Shown: positions 1 through 8,000 of the stretch, piece by piece | Position numbering within the stretch: the first letter of the stretch is position 1 | Layout of the letters: each line of letters opens with the position of its first letter | Source: Roseburia_D sp964388945 | Lineage (GTDB): Bacteria > Bacillota > Clostridia > Lachnospirales > Lachnospiraceae | Assembly (NCBI GenBank): GCA_964388945.1 | Contig: CAYMCM010000060.1 | Location: 1 to 13,805, forward strand | DNA: 13,805 nucleotides | Direction of reading: 5' to 3' | Made by a program: the position numbers and the translations under genes | The notes under the pieces: model-generated | The model's database searches: none | What the model saw: the letters and a program-made list of their open reading frames with translations, nothing else | Told to the model about the DNA's origin: nothing

Positions 1-2
1 TT

Positions 3-43
3 AAAGTACCAGTGGAATTTACTTCTGCACTGGAATTTACTTT
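3..43 (-). other. Short repeat/hairpin after the membrane protein gene, possible weak terminator
   Basis: A 12-base direct repeat TGGAATTTACTT occurs at 13-24 and 31-42. CCAGTG (9-14) and CACTGG (28-33) form a 6-bp inverted repeat with a 13-base loop. On the minus strand the hairpin lies just past the stop codon of the membrane protein gene and is followed by TACTTTAA. It could act as a weak terminator, but the stem is short and there is no real T tract. The window edge hides what follows. Confidence 0.25.
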
Positions 44-57
44 TTCAAGTCAGCTCT

Positions 58-420
58 TTAACCGAGCATTCCGCCTGCCATACCGGATGCCACGCACAGA
101 ACAAAGGTCGTCGCGAAGTGTGCCGGATCATTTCCAAGCCCTTTTTCAAACAGCACCGATGCCGCAAAAAGGATCAGAAAATACAGCCCGCCGATTACCA
201 TACCCCATACAAATTTTCTGGTCTTTTTTATTTTTCCGAGAATAAATCCACCCAGAAATCCAGAAATTATGTAAATCGCTATCACACCCAGATTGATCAC
301 ATTTTCTCCGATATCAAATTTATAAAGCAGTGCCGTAAGCGCTAACAGTATCAGCCCTGTAACGATATACATGGCAAAAAGCACCTTTACGATCAGAAAT
401 GCTGTTTTTGATTTTTCCAT
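58..420 (-). CDS. Small four-helix membrane protein (TIGR04086-like)
   Basis: This encodes a 120-residue integral membrane protein of unknown function. Four hydrophobic stretches are visible at about residues 6-31, 42-62, 71-91 and 101-120. The cytoplasmic linkers are basic (KIKKTRK before the third helix), and helices 2 and 4 are rich in small residues (GFLGGFILG, SGMAGGMLG). Size and pattern match the TIGR04086 family of small Clostridia/Bacilli membrane proteins; that match is from recognition, not a search. I start it at ATG 420 because AAAGGGGG lies 8 bases upstream; a TTG at 426 would sit only 2 bases from that site. It follows the acetyltransferase gene by 54 bases and probably shares its transcript. 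No enzymatic motif is seen. Confidence 0.8.
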   Translation of the reverse strand: MEKSKTAFLIVKVLFAMYIVTGLILLALTALLYKFDIGENVINLGVIAIYIISGFLGGFILGKIKKTRKFVWGMVIGGLYFLILFAASVLFEKGLGNDPAHFATTFVLCVASGMAGGMLG

Positions 421-474
421 TGCCAAGTCCCCCTTTACCGAAAATATATGCCAAAGGAAGTCTCTTTATTCCGG

Positions 475-1359
475 CTAAAATGTGTATACATAGCGCTGCA
501 TCCATTCTCCATCGGTCAAAATTTCTTCTTTCCATGAGAATCCGAGCTTCAAAAGGAGCTGCACCGATGCCTCGTTTTCTTGATCCACCAGACAGTTGAT
601 CCGCGGAAATTCCAAAAACTCTTCTGCATAACTTATAATCGCAAGGCAGATCTCCGTTGCATAGCCCTGTCTGTGATGATCCGCGGCAACGGCATACCCC
701 ATCTCTAATTCGATCTCATCATGTATCTTTCGGTTATCAAGCCCAGCTCTTCCGATCAGCTTTCCGGTCGCCTGCTCGATCACAACCCACATACCGTATC
801 CGTAATAATAATACTGGTTTGCGATATAGGCACGCATATACTCCGCCTCTTTTGCTCGGTCTGCATAAAGCGGCTCTATGTATTTTGTCATGTCTTTTCC
901 CGCATACAGCTCATACAGCGCGTCCAGATCTTCTTCTTGCATCTCACGCAGATAACAGCGTTTTGTATCAATGACCCGCCACGGAATATGATGCTTCCGA
1001 TTGTAGATCCGCTCCAGAAAGTAAAAATCCACTTCCTCAAATCCTTCCACCAGAATCTGCGCCGCTAAAAGACTCTCTCCTTGGAATGCCGGATGTAAAA
1101 AAGCTGCTGTCGCGATAGGAAGTCCCTCTGCCTGCGCAAGCGATGCATCTCTCGCGGCAAGTACCAGTCCTTCCTCCGGATTTAAGCAGTTTTCATTTAA
1201 AATCTGAGCAAGATCCTTTTCCCCCGCATAATCGGCCGGGATCAGAAACGCTTCCGCTCCATATTTATGTAAACCATCTAGCAATCCGGAAAGCTCTAAA
1301 TCCACGTTTCCTTCTTTTTTTAATTCCTCTTCCCATGCGATCACAAATTTTAAAGCCAC
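475..1359 (-). CDS. HAD-like domain fused to a GNAT N-acetyltransferase
   Basis: This is a 294-residue two-domain protein. Residues about 130-294 form a GNAT domain of the RimJ/RimL type, which would transfer an acetyl group from acetyl-CoA to an amine. It begins with CYLREMQEEDLDALYELY (135-152) and carries the acetyl-CoA loop as HHRQGYATE (228-236), followed by ENEASVQLLLKLGF (261-274). Residues 1-115 resemble the tail of a HAD hydrolase: VLAARDASLAQAEGLP looks like the late HAD acidic motif, and LVEGFEEVDFYFLERIYNR is a linker found in such fusions. The HAD nucleophile motif DxDxT is absent, so I infer the first domain is not a phosphatase and may sense or bind. The start is GTG 1359, with AGGAGG 8 bases upstream. 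It heads an operon with the membrane protein. The acetylated substrate cannot be told. Confidence 0.85.
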   Translation of the reverse strand: MALKFVIAWEEELKKEGNVDLELSGLLDGLHKYGAEAFLIPADYAGEKDLAQILNENCLNPEEGLVLAARDASLAQAEGLPIATAAFLHPAFQGESLLAAQILVEGFEEVDFYFLERIYNRKHHIPWRVIDTKRCYLREMQEEDLDALYELYAGKDMTKYIEPLYADRAKEAEYMRAYIANQYYYYGYGMWVVIEQATGKLIGRAGLDNRKIHDEIELEMGYAVAADHHRQGYATEICLAIISYAEEFLEFPRINCLVDQENEASVQLLLKLGFSWKEEILTDGEWMQRYVYTF

Positions 1360-1390
1360 CGGTATTTCCTCCTACTTTTTTTACTGCTTT

Positions 1391-1419
1391 ATTATATTTA
1401 TTTTTCCCATGCTTTACAA
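1391..1419 (-). promoter_or_regulatory. Promoter of the HAD-like/GNAT operon
   Basis: On the minus strand, -35 TTGTAA (1414-1419) and a perfect -10 TATAAT (1391-1396) are separated by 17 bases. The expected start of transcription is about 25 bases upstream of the GTG start codon. The -35 box overlaps that of the divergent cyclophilin promoter. Confidence 0.65.
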
Positions 1420-1441
1420 TCCCACACTTTTTCGTTACAAT
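1413..1441 (+). promoter_or_regulatory. Promoter of the cyclophilin gene
   Basis: On the plus strand, -35 TTTACA (1413-1418) and -10 TACAAT (1436-1441) have 17-base spacing, each one mismatch from consensus. This leaves a leader of about 40 bases before the ATG at 1488. The -35 shares bases with the opposite promoter. Confidence 0.6.
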
Positions 1442-1487
1442 GAAAGCTATCTGAAAAAGGAAATAAGGAAGAAAGAAGGAAAATAAA

Positions 1488-2009
1488 ATGGCACAGAATC
1501 CAGTTGTTACTTTTGAAATGGAAGACGGCGATATCATGAAAGCAGAATTATATCCGGAAATCGCCCCGAACACCGTAAATAACTTTATCACCCTGATCAA
1601 CAAGGGCTTTTATGACGGCCTGATCTTCCACCGCGTGATCGAAGGCTTCATGATCCAGGGCGGCGATCCGGAAGGCACCGGCATGGGTGGTCCGGGCTAC
1701 GGCATCTATGGTGAATTTGCACAGAATGGCTTTGACAATGAATTGAAACACACCGCAGGCGTTTTATCCATGGCAAGATCCATGAATCCGGACTCCGCAG
1801 GTTCCCAGTTCTTTATCATGCACAAAGACGCTCCGCACTTAGACGGTGCTTATGCCGCATTCGGAAAGATCACAGAAGGAATGGAAACCGTCAACCGTAT
1901 TGCCGAGACCCCGGTTGATTACAGCGACCGTCCGATGACTCCGCAGGTCATGAAAAAAGTGACTGTAGAAACCTTTGGTGTAGATTATCCGGAACCGGAA
2001 GAATGCTGA
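1488..2009 (+). CDS. ppiB: Peptidyl-prolyl cis-trans isomerase, cyclophilin type
   Basis: A 173-residue single-domain cyclophilin that catalyses cis-trans isomerisation of proline peptide bonds. It has no signal peptide, so it should act in the cytoplasm. The core is complete: FHRVIEGFMIQGGDPEGTG (47-65) contains the catalytic Arg49 with Phe54 and Gln57. SMARSMNPDSAGSQFFI (94-110) supplies the substrate pocket with Gln107 and Phe108-Phe109. HLDGAYAAFGKI (117-128) closes the pocket, with His in the place of the tryptophan found in cyclosporin-sensitive eukaryotic forms. Length is normal for bacterial PpiB. ATG 1488 follows AGAAGGA (1474-1480). It is a single-gene unit with its own promoter and terminator, divergent from the acetyltransferase and convergent with relQ. 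The exact symbol is a family assignment. Confidence 0.95.
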   Translation: MAQNPVVTFEMEDGDIMKAELYPEIAPNTVNNFITLINKGFYDGLIFHRVIEGFMIQGGDPEGTGMGGPGYGIYGEFAQNGFDNELKHTAGVLSMARSMNPDSAGSQFFIMHKDAPHLDGAYAAFGKITEGMETVNRIAETPVDYSDRPMTPQVMKKVTVETFGVDYPEPEEC

Positions 2010-2026
2010 TCTTCTCTCGTTTGCAT

Positions 2027-2063
2027 AAAAAAGCAGGTGGCACATATGGTCATCTGCTTTTTT
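2027..2063. terminator. Bidirectional intrinsic terminator
   Basis: A6 (2027-2032), GCAGGTG (2033-2039), an 11-base loop, CATCTGC (2051-2057), then T6 (2058-2063). The 7-bp stem has one G-T wobble. It carries a U tract on both strands and lies between the convergent cyclophilin and relQ genes, 3 bases from the relQ stop, so it can end both transcripts. Confidence 0.85.
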
Positions 2064-2066
2064 GCT

Positions 2067-2756
2067 CTATTCTTCCGATTCGTCTTCTTGTATATTCTTT
2101 TTTTGTGTTTCACCGTCACCGTCCGCTTTTTTCGCTTCTAAGATCGCCTTGTTCAACGAAAGCATCTTGGCATCCAGCATGGAGACAATATCTGCACATT
2201 CTTTTAAGTCTTCACTGATATAATCCGGTGCATGTCCCTCAAATTTATAATAAATCTTATGTTCGAGACTAGCCCAGAAATCCATCGCGATAGTTCGTAT
2301 CTGGATCTCCACCTTCGTGTCCACCACACGATCCGACAAAAAGATCGGAACCGTCACCAGCATATGATAACTTTTATATCCGCTGTCCTTTGGATTCTTG
2401 AAGTAGTCTTTGACCCACACCACGGTAAGATCGTTCTGTTTTCCGATCATATCTGCCATACGGTAGATATCGGTAGTAAATGAACAGACGATACGGATGC
2501 CCGCAATGTCATTGACATAGTTTACCATATTTTCTATGGTACTTTCATAACCATACCGCCGCAGTTTTTTTACAATACTTTCCGGCGTCTTGACTCTTGA
2601 TTTTATATATTCGATCGGATTATACTGATGCACATGCTGAAATTCATCATTTAAGATCTCCAGCTTCGTGCCGACTTCCTTTAATGCCGAATGATACAAA
2701 AGCATGACTGTGTTCCAACTGTCAATTCCTTCATTCAGATTGTCCGGCATATCCAT
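2067..2756 (-). CDS. relQ: RelQ-type small alarmone synthetase (GTP pyrophosphokinase family)
   Basis: A 229-residue protein with a single RelA/SpoT synthetase domain. It would move pyrophosphate from ATP to GDP or GTP to make ppGpp or pppGpp. Visible motifs are IKSRVKTPESIVKKL (51-65), DIAGIRIVC (83-91) with the likely Mg2+-binding Asp83, the substrate loop DSGYKSYH (124-131), VEIQIRT (149-155) with Glu150, and EHKIYYK (165-171). There is no HD hydrolase, TGS or ACT domain, so it is a small alarmone synthetase that makes but does not degrade the alarmone. The motifs resemble Bacillus subtilis YjbM (RelQ) more than YwaC (RelP). The acidic, lysine-rich tail after residue 205 is probably disordered. 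ATG 2756 follows AGAAGGGAA. It is last in a likely operon behind the RNA methyltransferase and a small unknown gene. Confidence 0.9.
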   Translation of the reverse strand: MDMPDNLNEGIDSWNTVMLLYHSALKEVGTKLEILNDEFQHVHQYNPIEYIKSRVKTPESIVKKLRRYGYESTIENMVNYVNDIAGIRIVCSFTTDIYRMADMIGKQNDLTVVWVKDYFKNPKDSGYKSYHMLVTVPIFLSDRVVDTKVEIQIRTIAMDFWASLEHKIYYKFEGHAPDYISEDLKECADIVSMLDAKMLSLNKAILEAKKADGDGETQKKNIQEDESEE

Positions 2757-2821
2757 TTTTTTCCCTTCTTTCCGGTTATTGCTTCTTTTATCATATCATA
2801 CTTTCCGGAAAATGTCTGCCC

Positions 2822-3088
2822 CTAATCCTCCTCGATCACATGGATCTCCAGATAATCAAATCCGATCTCTTCTATAAAATTGTCCTGATAAAATCTGGTC
2901 TTCGCATGACGCTTAAATTCCTCAACAGTCGCATCCAGCCAGAGCGGTTTCCCAAGATCAAATTCATAGCACACCGCTTCAAGTGCCCGAAATACCTTGT
3001 GTGTCCTTGTGTCTTCCGTGTCATCGCAGATCACGGTATCCCGCATCATATGATTATCTTTAAATTCTTTTGCCCATAAACGGAACAT
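2822..3088 (-). CDS. Conserved-looking hypothetical protein, 88 residues
   Basis: I do not recognise this protein. It is short, soluble and mixed in charge, with no signal peptide or membrane segment. It begins with an aromatic, basic stretch (MFRLWAKEFKDNHMM), then a DDTEDTRTH acidic stretch and a C-terminal half that looks like alternating strand and helix and ends in LEIHVIEED. AGAAAGGAAG lies 5 bases upstream of ATG 3088, a good ribosome binding site, which supports a real gene. It starts 27 bases after the RNA methyltransferase and stops 65 bases before relQ, so it is likely cotranscribed with both. Its codon use looks like its neighbours. Function unknown. Confidence 0.75.
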   Translation of the reverse strand: MFRLWAKEFKDNHMMRDTVICDDTEDTRTHKVFRALEAVCYEFDLGKPLWLDATVEEFKRHAKTRFYQDNFIEEIGFDYLEIHVIEED

Positions 3089-3115
3089 CGTTTTCTTCCT
3101 TTCTGCTGCTCTTTT

Positions 3116-3901
3116 TTATTCCATGTCCGCACGCCGCTGTCTTGCCGCTTCATAAAGCAGTATGCCGGACGCCATTGCTGCATTTAACGATTCCACTTTT
3201 CCTGCCATCGGAATGCGCACATAGGTATCCGCAAGTGCCGCTGTCTCTTCACTGAGTCCATTCCCCTCATTTCCGATCAGAAATGCTGCACTTTCCTGAT
3301 AAGAAAAGCGATCATATGCCGCCGTTCCTTTTAAATGTGCCGCATAGGTGTGTATCCCGCATTCTTTCATTTCCTTTATCATCACACCAAGATCATCTGC
3401 GATCAGAAACGGTACCCGGTAAATACTGCCCATCGTAGAACGGATCGTTTTCGGATTGAACAGATCCACCGTGTCACGGCTTAAAATGACACCTGATACG
3501 CCCGCGCCCTCTCCGGTTCGAAACATCGTTCCGAGATTGCCGGGATCCTGAATGTTTTCAAGTACCAGATACAGGCCATTTTTCTCCGAAAAGAACTCCT
3601 CCTTCCGGTATTCCGGCATACGCACCACGCACAAGATCCCCTGCGGCGTCTTTGTATCGCTGACTGAGGCAAAGACCGAATCGGATACTTCCTCATAGCT
3701 GTATCCGCTTAGACACGCTGCATGTTCCGGATCGTTTAAAAAACTCTCCGAGGCATAGACCGCCTGTATCTGATCCTTCGGTGCCTCCGCAAACATACGG
3801 ATTCCTTCCACCACAAAGACTTTCTGCTCCCTGCGTGCCTTCGGTTTTTTGATAAGCTGTGCCAGTTCCCTGATCTGTTTATTTGCTGTACTTGTAATCA
3901 T
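3116..3901 (-). CDS. TrmH/SpoU-family RNA 2'-O-ribose methyltransferase
   Basis: A 261-residue SPOUT-class enzyme that moves a methyl group from S-adenosylmethionine to a ribose 2'-OH in RNA. The N-terminal substrate-binding domain covers about residues 1-95, with REQKVFVVEGIRMFAEA at 24-40. The trefoil-knot domain follows. Motif 1 is ENIQDPGNLGTMFRTGEG (115-132), with the catalytic-type Asn116 and Arg128. Motif 2 is FLIGNEGNGLSEE (207-219) and motif 3 is IPMAGKVESLNAAMA (230-244). The layout fits the RlmB/TrmH group that mainly modifies 23S rRNA, but the target nucleotide cannot be read from sequence. ATG 3901 follows GAGGAAGG. It lies just past the pfkA terminator and probably leads the operon to relQ, although I see no convincing promoter of its own. 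Confidence 0.9.
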   Translation of the reverse strand: MITSTANKQIRELAQLIKKPKARREQKVFVVEGIRMFAEAPKDQIQAVYASESFLNDPEHAACLSGYSYEEVSDSVFASVSDTKTPQGILCVVRMPEYRKEEFFSEKNGLYLVLENIQDPGNLGTMFRTGEGAGVSGVILSRDTVDLFNPKTIRSTMGSIYRVPFLIADDLGVMIKEMKECGIHTYAAHLKGTAAYDRFSYQESAAFLIGNEGNGLSEETAALADTYVRIPMAGKVESLNAAMASGILLYEAARQRRADME

Positions 3902-3927
3902 CTTTTATCCTTCCTCATTGCCATGAC

Positions 3928-3963
3928 AAAAACAGGAAAATGCAAGGATACGCACTTTCCTGT
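3928..3963 (-). terminator. Intrinsic terminator after pfkA
   Basis: ACAGGAAA (3932-3939) pairs with TTTCCTGT (3956-3963). After one mismatch, TGC (3941-3943) pairs with GCA (3952-3954), leaving an 8-base loop. Read on the minus strand, the stem is followed by TTTT. It lies 30 bases past the pfkA stop and 27 bases before the RNA methyltransferase start. Confidence 0.75.
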
Positions 3964-3992
3964 CCGTCTTTTTGTTTTTCGATCAGCCTCTC

Positions 3993-4967
3993 CTAAATCG
4001 ACAGATTGCGGCAGATCTCATACTGATATTCCGGAATGGATTTTTTCATTGCAAGAGCCTCATCAATGTCATAATCCACAAACTCACCTTTCTTGTATGC
4101 CACTACGCGATTAGATTTGCCCTGACAGAGCAGATCGACCGCATAACATCCCATCGTGGATGCATAGACACGATCCTTGCAGGTCGGACTTCCTCCACGC
4201 TGCATATGTCCGAGAATCGTTGCCCTCGTCTCGATCCCAGTCGCCTCCTCAATGCGCTTTGCCATACTCGTCGAATGGCCGATGCCTTCCGCATTGATAA
4301 TGATATGATGCTGTTTCCCGCGCTTTCTGCACTCAATAATATTCTGAATGAGTTTCTGCTCATCATGGTCATATTTTTCCGGAAGCAGGATATCCTCCGC
4401 TCCGTTTGCAATACCGCACCACAGTGCAATATAACCTGCGCCGCGTCCCATAACTTCGATGATCGAACATCTCTCATGTGAAGTCGAGGTATCGCGCACT
4501 TTGTCAATGGCTTCCATTGCCGTGTTTACCGCGGTGTCAAATCCGATCGTGTAATCGGTACACGCTATATCGAGATCGATCGTTCCCGGCAGACCGATCG
4601 TGTTGATGCCAAGTGCCGCTAACTTCTGTGCTCCCTGAAAGGAACCGTCACCGCCGATCACGATCACGCCGTCAATACCATGCTTTTTGCAGATATCCGC
4701 ACCTTTTTTCTGACCTTCTGCTGTCGTAAACTCCGTACAGCGGGCTGTCTGCAAAATCGTACCGCCGCGCTCAATAATATCAGATACACTTCTTGCATCC
4801 ATATCTACGATCTCTTCCTGAAGCAGTCCGGCATACCCCCTTTTGATCCCCTTTACGGAAAGACCTTTTGAAAGTGCTTCACGGACAACGGCACGTATCG
4901 CCGCATTCATTCCCGGTGCATCACCGCCGCTTGTAAGTACACCGATCGTCTTTATCTCTTTTCCCAT
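3993..4967 (-). CDS. pfkA: ATP-dependent 6-phosphofructokinase
   Basis: A 324-residue enzyme that phosphorylates fructose 6-phosphate to fructose 1,6-bisphosphate, the committed step of glycolysis in the cytoplasm. Nucleotide and substrate motifs are TSGGDAPGMNAAIRAV (12-27), GGTILQTAR (68-76), IGGDGSFQGA (104-113), PGTIDLDI (127-134), with the catalytic base Asp131, and VMGRGAGY (172-179). GGDGS and PGTID, instead of GGDDS and PKTID, point to ATP and not pyrophosphate as donor. Glu191 matches the effector-site Glu187 of E. coli PfkA, so allosteric control is likely. Most relatives read TIDND; here it is TIDLD. I start at ATG 4967: AGGAGGG is 7 bases upstream, and the in-frame ATG at 4991 would place that site inside the coding region. 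It is 59 bases behind dnaE and is followed by a terminator. Confidence 0.96.
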   Translation of the reverse strand: MGKEIKTIGVLTSGGDAPGMNAAIRAVVREALSKGLSVKGIKRGYAGLLQEEIVDMDARSVSDIIERGGTILQTARCTEFTTAEGQKKGADICKKHGIDGVIVIGGDGSFQGAQKLAALGINTIGLPGTIDLDIACTDYTIGFDTAVNTAMEAIDKVRDTSTSHERCSIIEVMGRGAGYIALWCGIANGAEDILLPEKYDHDEQKLIQNIIECRKRGKQHHIIINAEGIGHSTSMAKRIEEATGIETRATILGHMQRGGSPTCKDRVYASTMGCYAVDLLCQGKSNRVVAYKKGEFVDYDIDEALAMKKSIPEYQYEICRNLSI

Positions 4968-5026
4968 TGTAAAAACCCTCCTGTTATTCAATTAAATCAT
5001 CGACTTCTTCCATTTTAGATGTTTTC

Positions 5027-8000
5027 TTATCTGTTTTCAATAGACTTTTCAACGACTTTTACATTATTTTCGCCTAAAAATCCACCGAGCGCATGGATCA
5101 ACTGGGATTCCACACGGATACTTCTGCTCTTGGGCAGACGTTTCATCCGTTTCTCGGCGGCAAGATAGATCACAACCTCATCCCTGCCATCGGAACCGCT
5201 AAGCATGCTAAAAAGCTGTGCTTCTTTTTCCTGATAGGATGCCATGTCAGGAAACTGCAGCCAGAGTTCTTTTTTGCCATCATCAAAACCGATGATCTTT
5301 TCACAGATCAGCTTACCGTTTTTTTCTTCTTCCACATTGGCTCTTCCGGTCACAAAGATCTTTGCATCTTCCTCGAGATATGTGTGATATTTTTCATAAT
5401 CACGAGGAAAAATGATAACTTCCACAGTTCCGACCAGATCTTCGATCGTAAAAAATGCCATAACCTGATTGGTCTTTGTGTATTTGATCGTCTTTGCAGT
5501 GACCATACCTCCGATCACGGCTTTTTCTCCATCATGTATCTTCGTTGCTCCGGTTTCCTCATCCAGCATAAAATCTGAAGTGACCGCCGATATATTTTTC
5601 CGCCACTTTTCTTCATATGCTTCCAACGGATGACCGCTGATATACACGCCGAGCACTTCCTTTTCAAACGCAAGCAGTTCTTCTTTCGGATATTCTCCCA
5701 CATCCGGCAGTTTCAATTCAAAATCTGCCTTGTCTTCCTCCGGTGCCAGATCGAACAGCGTCATCTGACCTGCCATGGAATTCTTTTTCTCCTGATTGAC
5801 CGCATCAAGCACCGACGAATAGATCATAAGCAGTTGTTTTCTCGTTCCCTCAAGGCAATCGAGCGCACCGGCTTTGATAAAATTCTCAATACTGCGTTTG
5901 TTGACATCTTTTCCCGCCATTCTGGTGATGAAATCGTTTAGCGTGGTAAACACCCCGCGCTCTTTGCGTTCCTCGATGATCGCCTCGATGACCGGACGTC
6001 CCACACTCTTGATCGCGGAAAGCCCATAGCGGATCGAATTTCCCGATACGGAAAAACCGCTCTCCCCTTCATTGATATCCGGCGGCAGGATCTTAATGCC
6101 CATTCTGCGGCAGGTTAAGATATATTCCGAAACTTTTGTGGAATTATCAAGAACAGACGTCATGAGCGCCGCCATAAATTCCACCGGATAGTAATATTTT
6201 AAATATGCGGTCTGATAAGATACCACCGCATAAGCCGCCGCATGCGACTTGTTAAACGCATATTTCGCGAAATCGATCATTTCGTCATAGATCTTGTTCG
6301 CGACCTTCTCGTCAATACCGTTTGCCACACAGCCCGGAACACCTTCTTCTTTGTTTCCATATACAAAGTTCTGCCGCTCTGCCTCCATGACCTTGGTCTT
6401 TTTCTTTGACATAGCGCGGCGCACCAGATCACTTCGTCCCCAGGTGTAGCCCGCAAGATCACGAACGATCTGCATAACCTGTTCCTGATAAACGATACAG
6501 CCGTAGGTCGGCGCAAGGATCGGCTCAAGCTGCGGACAGTCGTAGGTGATCGTTGCCGCGTTATTTTTTCCACGGATATACGCCGGGATGAAATCCATAG
6601 GTCCCGGACGGTAAAGTGAAATTCCTGCGATAACGTCCTCTAAGCTCTCCGGCTTCAACTCCTTCATGAAATTCTTCATTCCGGCACTTTCAAGCTGGAA
6701 CACACCCTCTGTCCTTCCAGTGCCGAGTGACGCTAAAACCTCTTTATCATCATAATCAATATGATCTATGTCGATCTCTACTCCCTTGCTCTTTTTGACC
6801 ATTTTTACTGCGTCATCAATGACCGTGAGCGTGCGCAGTCCCAAAAAGTCCATCTTTAAAAGTCCGAGTTCCTCTATCGTCGTCATCGTGAACTGTGTCG
6901 TGATCATACCGTCCGATCCGCGGGAAAGCGGCACATACTCGTCCATCGGCTTTTCCGAGATAACCACACCCGCCGCATGCATGGATGTATGGCGCGGCAG
7001 TCCCTCTAAGCGTTTCGACATATCGATCAGCTTCTTCACCTGTGCATCGGTCTGATACAGCGTGCGAAGCTCCGGATTTTTTACCAGCGCCTTTTCGATC
7101 GTGATCCCAAGTTCGTTTGGAATGCTTTTTGCGATATTATCCACATAGGCATACGGAAGATCCATGACACGCCCGACATCACGGATCACACCGCGCGCTG
7201 CAAGCGTACCGAACGTCACGATCTGCGTCACACAGTCCTTGCCGTATTTTTGAATAACATAATCTATCACTTCCTGTCTGCGGTTATAGCAGAAATCCAC
7301 GTCAATATCTGGCATGGAAACACGTTCCGGGTTTAAGAAACGCTCAAAGATCAGTCCGTAACGCACCGGTTCGATATTGGTGATGCCTGTTGTATAAGAT
7401 ACCAGACTTCCGGCGGCACTGCCTCGTCCCGGTCCGACCGGAATCCCGTGTGTCCGTGCAAAATTGATATAATCCCATACGATCAGGAAGTATTCAATAT
7501 AACCCATCTCTTTGATCACAGAAAGCTCATATTCCAGACGCGGACGCAATTCCTCCGCCTGTTCCTTCGGATATTTTTCTTTAAGTCCGTCATAACAGAG
7601 CTTATTTAGGTAAGTCCATGTCGTATAGCCTTCCGGCACATCAAAATGCGGCAGCTTTGTATTTCCGAACTCGATCTCTACATGACAGCGGTCTGCGATC
7701 TTCTGCGTATTTTCCAGTGCCTGGACTGCATACGGAAACAATGCCTTCATCTCTTCTTCGGATTTTACATAATACTGTCCGCCCTCATAACGCATACGGT
7801 CTTCATCGGCGAGTTTCTTTCCGGTCTGGATACAAAGCAGGATATCATGTGCCTCGGCATCCCCTGCATAGGTGTAGTGCACATCATTCGTTGCCACCAG
7901 TTCGATTCCGGTATCCTGACTTAAACGGAGCAGCTGCTGGTTCACCAGACGCTGTTCCGGTATGCCGTGATCCTGCAATTCCAAAAAGAAATTGCCCTTT

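Noticed and set aside
183..430. Plus-strand frames opposite the small membrane protein
   Set aside because: They show no family features, and the opposite strand encodes a clear four-helix protein with a good ribosome binding site.
4968..4991. Longer pfkA start at ATG 4991
   Set aside because: The strong AGGAGGG lies inside this extension and points to ATG 4967, which also gives the normal PfkA N-terminus.
4984..5013. Nine-codon reading frame (MEEVDDLIE) between dnaE and pfkA, ending just before the pfkA ribosome binding site
   Set aside because: It has no Shine-Dalgarno of its own and no attenuator-like hairpin around it, so a leader peptide is not supported.
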